Assembly: GCA_031555675.1 (NCBI GenBank)
Contig: JAVBUB010000147.1
Coordinates: forward strand, 1 to 15,738
Length of the DNA: 15,738 nt
Direction of reading: 5' to 3'
DNA from: JAISJU01 sp031555675
GTDB taxonomy: Bacteria; Bacteroidota; Bacteroidia; Bacteroidales; Paludibacteraceae
Shown here: positions 1 through 6,300 of the stretch, one piece after another
Numbering within the stretch: the first letter of the stretch is position 1
Layout: each line of letters begins with the position of its first letter
The notes under the pieces: model-generated
What the model was told of the DNA's origin: nothing
Databases searched by the model: none
What the model saw: the letters and a program-made list of their open reading frames with translations, nothing else
Translations under genes and position numbers: made by a program

Positions 1-240
1 TATATTTGTTCTATCTATCTCACTATTATAATGACTAATGCCAACCAAATATCCTGATGTATTGTATGTATAGGTTCTTCTAAGAATCGGATTATAATAA
101 CGGTTATAGTTGTATGCTATCTCAGATAAATCCCGAATAGATATATCACATATATAACCTGAACTGCAAGGGTCGCTTTGTGCCCTTGTTATACTTACCG
201 ATAGTAAGAAAAATGTAATAATTGCAAATCGTAGTTTCAT
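1..240 (-). CDS. Secreted protein, N-terminal fragment (3' end beyond window), YD-like repeat style
   Basis: An open frame of 80 codons starts at ATG (240-238, minus strand) and runs without a stop off the left edge, so only the N-terminus is seen. Residues 1-21 form a clear Sec signal peptide: K2 and R4, then the hydrophobic stretch FAIITFFLLSVSI, with probable cleavage after TRA or TRAQ. The mature part has C25 and C31, then aromatic-rich sequence with YNYNRYYN and YTYNTSGYLVGISHYN. This last motif has the Y-x-Y-(D/N)-x-x-G-x-L rhythm of YD-type repeats and resembles the repeats of the secreted protein at 11133-12896, so the two may be relatives. Function is unknown. I see no Shine-Dalgarno sequence, which is normal for this phylum. 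The call as a real secreted protein is fairly safe; the family link is inference. Confidence 0.7.
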   Translation of the reverse strand, partial: MKLRFAIITFFLLSVSITRAQSDPCSSGYICDISIRDLSEIAYNYNRYYNPILRRTYTYNTSGYLVGISHYNSEIDRTNI

Positions 241-591
241 GTCCCAATAAAATAAAAAATTGAAATAAGTTTTTATAGCGGAAATATTACTCGTTGATAT
301 ATTTCCTTTTATTGATTGGACAATGAAGAATAAAAAAGGTTTAAGAGATGGAATAAAGAAATAATAAAATTATCTTTTATATAGGTATGTTCTCAACTGA
401 TAAACAAGGAATATTGACAAGCAAATAACCTAATTTACACCTGATTTTTTCTTATTGAATCAAATAATCAGGTTTTGAGCTTTGTAAATATTTAATTACT
501 TAGGTTGTTTAGTAAAAAAATCAGGTATAAATCAGGTTTCAGTCCGTGATTTGTATGCAAGATGTTATTTTGAAAAATAACAATAAGCGAC
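241..591. other. AT-rich intergenic region with repeats
   Basis: This 351-base gap lies downstream of guaD and upstream of the left-edge secreted-protein gene, both on the minus strand. I see no credible ORF or RNA gene. It contains the inverted repeat listed separately (433-532) and extra copies of ATCAGGT at 467-473 and 531-537. A short hairpin (GTTATTTT at 564-571, AAAATAAC at 574-581) lies just after the guaD stop and could act as a weak terminator, but it has almost no G/C and no clear T-tract. No convincing TAnnTTTG promoter for the left-edge gene was found. Confidence 0.6.
433..532. repeat. Imperfect 18-bp inverted repeat with extra ATCAGGT copies
   Basis: The arm at 433-450 (ATTTACACCTGATTTTTT) is the reverse complement of 515-532 (AAAAAATCAGGTATAAAT) at 17 of 18 positions. 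The arms are separated by 64 nt. The core ATCAGGT occurs again in direct orientation at 467-473 and 531-537. The structure could be a long hairpin in the 3' UTR of guaD, a cluster of operator half-sites before the left-edge gene, or the relic of a small mobile element. No target-site duplication is evident at the borders. Confidence 0.55.
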
Positions 592-1062
592 TTAGTATTT
601 AATTTTATCTTCCTTTTCAATCCAATTACGGAAAGCAGCCATTCCTTCGTTATGCAGTAACTGTTCTGATTTTAGCTTTCTGTCTACCGGTTTCAGTTCT
701 ATTTCTTCATAAATAAAAGAATCGTCGAAACCAATGGCTTTGGCATCATCTTTTGTATTGGCATAATACATCTTATCTAAATGAGACCAATAAATGGCAC
801 CTAAACACATGGGACAAGGTTCGCAAGAAGTGTAAATCTCGCATCCGCTCAAATCGAAAGAGTTTAACACTTCGGCAGCTTTACGGATGGCATTGATTTC
901 TGCATGCGCCGTAGGGTCATGATTAGTCGTAACCCTGTTGGTGCCTTCGGCAATAATGTTACCGTCTTTTATAATTACGGCCCCAAACGGCCCTCCGCCA
1001 TTTTTTATGTTTTCCAAAGAAAGCTCAATGGCCCGGCGCATAAAATATAGATGATTAGTCAT
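592..1062 (-). CDS. guaD: Guanine deaminase (cytidine/deoxycytidylate deaminase fold)
   Basis: Converts guanine to xanthine plus ammonia in cytosolic purine salvage/catabolism. The 156-aa length equals that of Bacillus subtilis GuaD, and the order of motifs matches it from memory: GGPFGAVIIKDG (23-34), the zinc/catalytic motif TAHAE (H53 ligand, E55 proton shuttle), TSCEPCPMCLGAIYW (78-92; C83 and C86 zinc ligands) and GFDDSFIYEEI (111-121). D114 matches the second catalytic acid known in the Bacillus enzyme. The DDSFIYEEI segment and the domain-swapped-type C-terminus favour GuaD over the tRNA adenosine deaminase TadA, which shares the HAE/PCxxC core. The gene is divergent from xseB with a 91-nt shared promoter region. 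Some family members act on other aminated purines or related bases, so exact substrate is a family-based assignment. Confidence 0.9.
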   Translation of the reverse strand: MTNHLYFMRRAIELSLENIKNGGGPFGAVIIKDGNIIAEGTNRVTTNHDPTAHAEINAIRKAAEVLNSFDLSGCEIYTSCEPCPMCLGAIYWSHLDKMYYANTKDDAKAIGFDDSFIYEEIELKPVDRKLKSEQLLHNEGMAAFRNWIEKEDKIKY

Positions 1063-1089
1063 AAATTTTCCCTTTTAAACAAGACTTGG

Positions 1090-1097
1090 TAAAGATA
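1090..1097 (-). promoter_or_regulatory. Possible -7 box for guaD
   Basis: On the minus strand this reads TATCTTTA, one base off the Bacteroidota -7 consensus TAnnTTTG, and lies 28 bases upstream of the guaD start. I do not see a good -33 TTTG at the right distance, so this is tentative. Confidence 0.35.
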
Positions 1098-1120
1098 ATC
1101 GAAGAAAGTGATATTTTTAT

Positions 1121-1128
1121 TATCTTTG
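1121..1128 (+). promoter_or_regulatory. Bacteroidota -7 promoter box for xseB-cca
   Basis: TATCTTTG matches the TAnnTTTG consensus of the Bacteroidota primary sigma factor exactly and is followed by TGCC and an A-rich stretch, a common context for transcription starts in this phylum. It lies 26 nt before the xseB ATG. No -33 TTTG at the usual 19-21 nt spacing is visible. Confidence 0.6.
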
Positions 1129-1153
1129 TGCCTTAAAATAAAAATGAGAAGCC

Positions 1154-1354
1154 ATGGCCAAAAAAGATATATCCTACAATGAGGCAATTGCCGAAATAGA
1201 AATGATTTTGGAAGAAATAGAATCTGAAAAAATAGATATAGATTCGTTGAGCGCCAAAGTGAAAAAAGCGACGGAACTTATTTCCCTTTGCAAAGAGAAA
1301 CTGAAAAAAGCAGACGAAGAAATAGAAAACCTGATGAAATCCATAGAAAAGTAA
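1154..1354 (+). CDS. xseB: Exodeoxyribonuclease VII small subunit
   Basis: This is the small subunit of exonuclease VII, which binds several-fold per XseA catalytic subunit and is needed for single-strand DNA degradation in both directions. At 66 aa it has normal family length. The family pattern is visible: SYNEAIAEIEMILEEIES (7-24), then IDIDSLSAKVKKATELISLCKEKL (27-50) and a final helix with KKADEEIENL (51-60); it should fold as a helical hairpin. The ATG at 1154 is chosen because it opens the conserved SYNEA segment a few residues in; the ATG at 1144 is out of frame. The large-subunit gene xseA is not beside it: the upstream neighbour is the divergent guaD and the downstream neighbour (38 nt away, probably cotranscribed) is the tRNA nucleotidyltransferase gene. 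XseA must be encoded elsewhere. Confidence 0.88.
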   Translation: MAKKDISYNEAIAEIEMILEEIESEKIDIDSLSAKVKKATELISLCKEKLKKADEEIENLMKSIEK

Positions 1355-1392
1355 TTGACAGCTAAGTTTTATACTTGCCAGCTTAAAAATCA

Positions 1393-2799
1393 ATGAAAGA
1401 ACATCTTCAAGATAAAATATTCCATATGATCGGAGATTGTGCCGACGAATTCCATCGCGAATGCTATGTAATTGGCGGTTTTGTACGCGATATTTTTCTT
1501 AAACGTCCCTCCAAAGATATAGATATCCTGGTTGTTGGCAGCGGCATAGAACTGGCCGAGGCTGTTAATAAAAAGCTAGGCCGGAAATCAAATCTTTCTG
1601 TCTTCAAAAATTTTGGAACAGCCCAGGTTAAATATGGCGATTTGGAAGTAGAATTTGTAGGCGCCCGCAAAGAATCTTATCAAAGCGATTCCCGTAAACC
1701 TTTTGTAGAAGAAGGTACATTAGAAGACGATCAAAACCGTCGTGATTTTACTGTTAATACACTCGCTTTATGCCTGAATAAAGACCGTTTTGGCGAGTTG
1801 GTCGATCCTTTTGGAGGCTTAAAAGACCTGAAGCATAAAATATTACGCACGCCTTTAGATCCCGATATTACCTTTAGCGATGATCCGTTGCGCATGATGC
1901 GCGGTATAAGGTTTGCTACGCAACTGGGCTTTTTTCTCGAAGAAAGAACGTTTAATGCCATTATCCGTAATAAAGACCGCATTTCCATTATATCTAAAGA
2001 ACGAATAATCGAAGAATTGAATAAAATCATGCTTTCGTCGTGCCCGTCTATCGGTTTTATATTGCTCGATAAATGCGGATTGCTCGAAATTATATTTCCA
2101 GAATTATACGCTTTAAAAGGTACAGAAAGTAAAGAGGGCAGGGGGCATAAAGATAATTTTACCCATACTTTGATAGTGCTTGATCGTCTTTCCGAGAAAT
2201 CGGATAACCTGTGGTTGCGCTGGGCTGCCTTGTTGCACGATATTGGAAAACCACGCGTAAAACGCTGGGACGACCGCTTAGGTTGGACTTTTCATAACCA
2301 CGATTTTGTGGGCGAGAAAATGATTCCCGGCATATTTAAAAGAATGAAGTTTCCGCAGAATGAAAAAATGAAATATGTCATCAAAATGGTTTCACTTCAC
2401 ATGCGCCCGATCGTGCTTAGCGAAGAAACCGTTACCGATTCTGCTGTACGCCGTTTGCTTTTTGATGCCGGAGATGATATAGACGATTTGATGATGCTTT
2501 GCGAAGCTGATATCACATCAAAAAATAAAGAAAAAGAACAACGGTTTCTGAATAATTTCCAATTGGTTCGCCACAAACTCAAAGAATTGGAAGAGAAAGA
2601 CCGTATTCGTAACTTTCAACCACCCATTTCGGGGGATGAAATTATGCGCACATTTAATCTTCCGCCCTGCAATACGGTGGGCGATTTGAAAATGAAGATA
2701 AAAGATGCTATTCTTGATGGAATTATTCCGAATGAGTATGAACCTGCCAAAGCATATATGATGCAAGAAGCTCAAAAGATGGGGCTGAAAATTCCCTAG
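1393..2799 (+). CDS. cca: CCA-adding / poly(A)-type tRNA nucleotidyltransferase with HD domain
   Basis: Class II nucleotidyltransferase that builds or repairs the 3' CCA end of tRNAs in the cytosol. Visible parts, in order: head GGFVRD (28-33) with the metal-binding DxD pair D42/D44 in KDIDILV; RRDFTVNTLAL (116-126) for ribose/nucleotide contacts; the base-recognition DDxxR motif (D163 D164 R167) in DDPLRMMRGIRFATQLGF; the ERxxxE-like KERIIEELNKIM (202-213); and a metal-dependent HD phosphohydrolase domain with H258, H282-D283 (ALLHDIGKP), H301/H303 (FHNHD) and D373. The 468-aa length suits the HD-containing bacterial group. Family alternatives are poly(A) polymerase I or an enzyme that adds only A or only CC; the presence of one such gene with DDxxR favours full CCA addition. 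It follows xseB by 38 nt and probably shares its transcript. Confidence 0.88.
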   Translation: MKEHLQDKIFHMIGDCADEFHRECYVIGGFVRDIFLKRPSKDIDILVVGSGIELAEAVNKKLGRKSNLSVFKNFGTAQVKYGDLEVEFVGARKESYQSDSRKPFVEEGTLEDDQNRRDFTVNTLALCLNKDRFGELVDPFGGLKDLKHKILRTPLDPDITFSDDPLRMMRGIRFATQLGFFLEERTFNAIIRNKDRISIISKERIIEELNKIMLSSCPSIGFILLDKCGLLEIIFPELYALKGTESKEGRGHKDNFTHTLIVLDRLSEKSDNLWLRWAALLHDIGKPRVKRWDDRLGWTFHNHDFVGEKMIPGIFKRMKFPQNEKMKYVIKMVSLHMRPIVLSEETVTDSAVRRLLFDAGDDIDDLMMLCEADITSKNKEKEQRFLNNFQLVRHKLKELEEKDRIRNFQPPISGDEIMRTFNLPPCNTVGDLKMKIKDAILDGIIPNEYEPAKAYMMQEAQKMGLKIP

Positions 2800-2802
2800 T
2801 AG

Positions 2803-2840
2803 TACTTAAATGAAACATTTTTGAAACATTAAGTATTTTT
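2803..2840 (+). terminator. Possible weak terminator after cca
   Basis: TACTTAA (2803-2809) pairs with TTAAGTA (2829-2835), and TTTTT follows at 2836-2840, 4 nt after the cca stop. The stem is AT-rich, so termination would be weak. Inside the loop TGAAACATT occurs twice (2811-2819 and 2822-2830), spaced 11 bp, which could alternatively be an operator in front of dapL. Confidence 0.35.
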
Positions 2841-2922
2841 ATGATGAAAAATTTCGGTAAAGTCATAAAAAGTAGTAATTTAGTAGCTTCAAAATGTAGA
2901 TTAATCCTTTCCTAATTTTAGT

Positions 2923-4152
2923 ATGGCATTAGTAAACGAACACTATTTAAAAGTATCGGAAGATTATTTTTTTACAGAAATAGAAAAACGTATCAATGCC
3001 TTTGTTGTGACCCGTCCTAATGCGAAAATTATTCGTTTGGGAGTCGGGGATGTATCCCAGCCATTACCCTCTGAAGTTGTTAAAACCATGCATGCTGCCG
3101 TTGATGAATTGGCAGATGAATCTACCTTTCGTGGTTACGGACCCGGTGAAGGATACCGGTTTCTGATCGATAAAATTATCAAGGCCGATTATCAGTCACG
3201 TGGCGTATCATTAGATCCCGATGAAGTCTTTGTCAGCGATGGAGCCAAAACCGATACCGGAAATTTAGGGCATATATTGGGAAGAGATAATATCATTGCC
3301 ATTACCGACCCCGTTTACCCTGTATACGAAAATACCGCTATCATGAGCGGACGATCCGGTCGATTGACCGAAGATGGCAAATGGAGCAATATCATTTACT
3401 TGAATTGCTATTCCGAGAATGATTTTATTCCGGAATTACCCACCGAAAAGGTTGATATTATTTACCTCTGTTACCCGAATAATCCGACCGGTACTGCGTT
3501 AAATAAAACCGAACTCAAAAAATGGGTCGATTATGCGCTGGAAAATCAGGCCGTTATCATATATGATGGTGCATACGAGGCTTATATTACCGAAGAAGAT
3601 ATACCCCATAGCATTTACGAAATAAAAGGAGCCAAAAAAGTGGCGATTGAAGTTCGGAGTTTTTCCAAATCTGCCGGTTTTACAGGTCTTAGATGTTCTT
3701 ATACCGTTGTGCCGAAAGATTTGATTGCTTATACCCAAATGGGAGATAAAATTCAACTCAATAAACTATGGCTGCGACGTCAGACTACCTATTTTAACGG
3801 AAACTCATATGTAGTGCAACGAGGAGCCGAAGCAACTTATTCCCGGAAAGGAAAAAAACAAGTAGCAGAGCTGGTGCAATATTACTTAACCAATGCCAAT
3901 ATCATTAAAAATGAATTGCAAAAATTAGGATTTCAAACATATGGAGGAATAAATTCGCCATATATTTGGGTAAAAACGCCAAATGATGTACCTTCGTGGA
4001 AATTTTTCCAACAATTACTTTACGAAACACACATTGTAGGTACACCAGGCGTAGGATTTGGTAAAAATGGTGAAGGGTATTTTCGTTTTACTGGTTTCAG
4101 TAGCCGCGAAAGTACGATCAAAGCCATGGATAGAATAAAAAAGTGGGTGTAA
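2923..4152 (+). CDS. dapL: LL-diaminopimelate aminotransferase
   Basis: PLP enzyme that turns L-tetrahydrodipicolinate plus glutamate directly into LL-diaminopimelate and 2-oxoglutarate, bypassing the succinylase/acetylase steps of lysine and peptidoglycan synthesis. The 409-aa length is typical. DapL-specific segments are seen: the N-terminus MALVNEHYLKVSEDYFFTEI, RLGVGDVSQPLP (38-49), YGPGEGY (72-78), DGAKTDTGN (106-114), CYPNNPTGT (183-191), YDGAYEAYI (214-222) with D215 for the pyridine nitrogen, the Schiff-base lysine K249 in SFSKSAGFTGLRCSY, and the substrate-carboxylate arginine R388 in YFRFT. The combination separates it from the ordinary aspartate aminotransferase at the right edge. 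dapF, which often accompanies it in Bacteroidales, is not adjacent. Its stop lies 1 nt before a paired-repeat element that fills the gap to glmS. Confidence 0.95.
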   Translation: MALVNEHYLKVSEDYFFTEIEKRINAFVVTRPNAKIIRLGVGDVSQPLPSEVVKTMHAAVDELADESTFRGYGPGEGYRFLIDKIIKADYQSRGVSLDPDEVFVSDGAKTDTGNLGHILGRDNIIAITDPVYPVYENTAIMSGRSGRLTEDGKWSNIIYLNCYSENDFIPELPTEKVDIIYLCYPNNPTGTALNKTELKKWVDYALENQAVIIYDGAYEAYITEEDIPHSIYEIKGAKKVAIEVRSFSKSAGFTGLRCSYTVVPKDLIAYTQMGDKIQLNKLWLRRQTTYFNGNSYVVQRGAEATYSRKGKKQVAELVQYYLTNANIIKNELQKLGFQTYGGINSPYIWVKTPNDVPSWKFFQQLLYETHIVGTPGVGFGKNGEGYFRFTGFSSRESTIKAMDRIKKWV

Positions 4153-4153
4153 A

Positions 4154-4284
4154 AAGCCCCTAAATTTCCCATAAGGGACTTAAAAGAGCTTTTGAGCAAT
4201 TGAAAGACTTCTTTTAAAAAATAAAATAAAGAAATAAACATAGAAAATCACTCTTTAAGTCCCCTATGGGGGATTTAGGGGCTT
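4154..4284. repeat. Paired inverted-repeat element, copy 1 (dapL-glmS gap)
   Basis: The left arm 4154-4184 and the right arm 4254-4284 are inverted repeats matching at 28 of 31 positions. The right arm, read on the minus strand, begins AAGCCCCTAAATCCCCCATA and ends GGGGACTTAAA. Each arm also has a small internal palindrome of C-run, short loop, G-run. The 69-nt interior is AT-rich. The element begins 1 nt after the dapL stop and ends 12 nt before the glmS ATG, so it is almost the whole intergenic region and would be transcribed as a long hairpin in the glmS leader. It has the same ends as the element at 14414-14535. No transposase gene is inside, and no clear target duplication is seen. Confidence 0.85.
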
Positions 4285-4296
4285 AAAATTAAATTT

Positions 4297-6141
4297 ATGT
4301 GCGGAATAGTAGGATACATTGGAAGTAAAGATGCATACCCAATCCTGATAAAAGGATTGCAGCGTTTGGAATATCGCGGTTATGATAGCGCTGGTATTGC
4401 CCTTATAGATAATCAGGGAGACTTGAACGTTTATAAAACCAAAGGTAAAGTGAAAGATCTGGAAGATTTTGTTACCAGTAAAAATATTAACGGAACCATT
4501 GGTATTGCCCATACCCGTTGGGCTACACACGGAGAACCGAACAATGTAAATGCGCATCCGCACTATTCAGAATCAGAAGAACTGGCGCTTATTCACAATG
4601 GAATTATTGAGAATTATGCCATCCTGAAAGAATCACTTTTAAAACAAGGATATAATTTCTGTAGCTCTACAGATACCGAAGTGCTTATTCAGCTGATCGA
4701 ACACGTAAAAAAGACAGACAATCTTAGTCTGACAGAAGCTGTTCAATTGGCATTAAGCCAAGTAGTCGGAGCATATGCTATTGCCGTTATCGAAAAAGGA
4801 AATCCGGATCTTATCGTAGCTGCACGTAAAGGAAGTCCTCTTGTTGTAGGAATTGGAGAAGATGAATACTTTTTAGCCTCAGATGCAACCCCGATTGTAG
4901 AATATACCAATCAGGTTGTATATATAGGTGAAGAAGAAATTGTTGTGTTGCAAAGAGGTAAAGAATTAAAGATAAAGACTATTTCCAATGTGGAAAAAAC
5001 ACCACAAATCAAACAATTGGAACTAAGCCTTACTCAACTCGAAAAAGGAGGGTATCCCCATTTCATGCTGAAAGAAATATTTGAGCAACCTCTTACTTTG
5101 AGCAATAGCATGAAAGGTCGTGTTAATGTAGCCGAAAATAATATTTCATTAGCCGGATTTATTGATAATAAAGAAAAATTCTTAAAAGCAGACCGTATTA
5201 TCATTACTGCGTGCGGTACTTCATGGCATGCCGCTCAGATCGGTAAATATGCCATAGAAGAATTTGCCCGCATTCCTGTAGAAGTAGAATACTCTTCGGA
5301 ATTCCGTTATCGCAATCCCGTTATTCATAAAAATGATGTAGTAATCGCCATTTCACAGTCAGGAGAAACTGCCGATACATTGGCAGCCATAGAACTGGCA
5401 AAATCACACGGAGCTTTTATCTTTGGTGTATGCAATGTAGTGGGATCTTCTATTCCAAGAAACACGCATTCCGGTTGCTATACACACGTTGGGCCCGAAA
5501 TTGGCGTGGCTTCTACCAAAGCCTTTACAGCACAAGTTACCGTATTGTTGATGATGGCGCTCTCTATTGCCCGCGCTAAAAATACGATCAAAGAAGACGA
5601 TTACCTGGCAATCATTGCAGAGTTAGGATGCATTCCAGAAAAAATAGAATTAATACTCGAAGAAAACGATTGTATTGCCGATCTTTCTAAAGTATTTACA
5701 TACGCACAGAACTTTATTTATTTAGGACGCGGTTATAATTTCCCTGTAGCATTGGAAGGAGCTTTGAAACTGAAAGAAATCTCATATATCCATGCCGAAG
5801 GCTATCCAGCCGCCGAAATGAAACACGGCCCTATAGCCCTGATCAATGCCGAAATGCCTGTGGTAGTTATTGCGCCCAATGCCGGAATGTATGAAAAAGT
5901 AGTAAGCAACATACAAGAAATAAAAGCACGTAAAGGAAAAATAATATCTATAATAACCAAAGGAGATACCGTTGTAAAAGGACTTTCCGACTTTTCCATC
6001 GAAATTCCCGAAACAATAGAATGTTTAGTGCCACTGTTGGCAACTATTCCATTACAACTGTTGGCATATCACATTGCCGTCGTAAAAGGTTGCGATGTGG
6101 ATCAACCACGCAACTTAGCCAAATCCGTAACCGTGGAATAA
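4297..6141 (+). CDS. glmS: Glutamine-fructose-6-phosphate aminotransferase (isomerizing)
   Basis: Makes glucosamine-6-phosphate from fructose-6-phosphate and glutamine, the first step to UDP-GlcNAc for peptidoglycan and LPS. The 614-aa protein is complete (E. coli 609). The N-terminal class II glutaminase has the nucleophile C2 (exposed after Met removal), RLEYRGYDSAG (23-33), HTRWATHGEPN (72-82), HNGIIENY (100-107; oxyanion residues N101-G102) and STDTEV (124-129; D126). Two SIS sugar-isomerase domains follow: ACGTSWHA (305-312), SQSGETADT (353-361), GVASTKAFTAQ (403-413), then LEGALKLKEISYIHAEGY (486-503) with the isomerase glutamate E494, MKHGPIALI (508-516; H510), and the C-terminal LAKSVTVE (607-614), which closes over the sugar site. 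No glmS ribozyme-like leader is visible; instead the leader is a paired-repeat element. It is followed by a good terminator. Confidence 0.97.
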   Translation: MCGIVGYIGSKDAYPILIKGLQRLEYRGYDSAGIALIDNQGDLNVYKTKGKVKDLEDFVTSKNINGTIGIAHTRWATHGEPNNVNAHPHYSESEELALIHNGIIENYAILKESLLKQGYNFCSSTDTEVLIQLIEHVKKTDNLSLTEAVQLALSQVVGAYAIAVIEKGNPDLIVAARKGSPLVVGIGEDEYFLASDATPIVEYTNQVVYIGEEEIVVLQRGKELKIKTISNVEKTPQIKQLELSLTQLEKGGYPHFMLKEIFEQPLTLSNSMKGRVNVAENNISLAGFIDNKEKFLKADRIIITACGTSWHAAQIGKYAIEEFARIPVEVEYSSEFRYRNPVIHKNDVVIAISQSGETADTLAAIELAKSHGAFIFGVCNVVGSSIPRNTHSGCYTHVGPEIGVASTKAFTAQVTVLLMMALSIARAKNTIKEDDYLAIIAELGCIPEKIELILEENDCIADLSKVFTYAQNFIYLGRGYNFPVALEGALKLKEISYIHAEGYPAAEMKHGPIALINAEMPVVVIAPNAGMYEKVVSNIQEIKARKGKIISIITKGDTVVKGLSDFSIEIPETIECLVPLLATIPLQLLAYHIAVVKGCDVDQPRNLAKSVTVE

Positions 6142-6148
6142 ACTACAC

Positions 6149-6180
6149 AGCCTCTTCGTTTTTTAGAAGGGGCTTTTTTT
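6149..6180 (+). terminator. Intrinsic terminator after glmS
   Basis: AGCCTCTTC (6149-6157) pairs with GAAGGGGCT (6166-6174), 9 bp with one G-T wobble and an 8-nt loop, followed by a run of seven T (6174-6180). It lies 7 nt after the glmS stop and should end the upstream transcript, so the purF-like gene likely has its own promoter in the AT-rich 6181-6300. Confidence 0.85.
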
Positions 6181-6300
6181 ATAAATAATAGAATAACAGA
6201 ATAACTCAGTAGAATCCAAACATATTTCTATTAATTAATTATTCAATTATTCAAAATGAACTTATTAAAACTAACTCATAAATAACTTGTAATTAATTGT

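Noticed and set aside
564..581. Hairpin GTTATTTT/AAAATAAC as the guaD terminator
   Set aside because: Perfect 8-bp stem but nearly all A/T, a 2-nt loop and no T-tract on the minus strand; too weak to list as a terminator.
1133..1393. Minus-strand open frame of 86 codons opposite xseB
   Set aside because: Its product is Phe/Lys-rich low-complexity sequence that mirrors the xseB reading frame; xseB matches a known family and explains the region.
4153..4296. glmS ribozyme or riboswitch in the glmS leader
   Set aside because: The leader consists almost wholly of the paired-repeat element; no ribozyme-like core was recognised, and this class is not typical of Bacteroidota.
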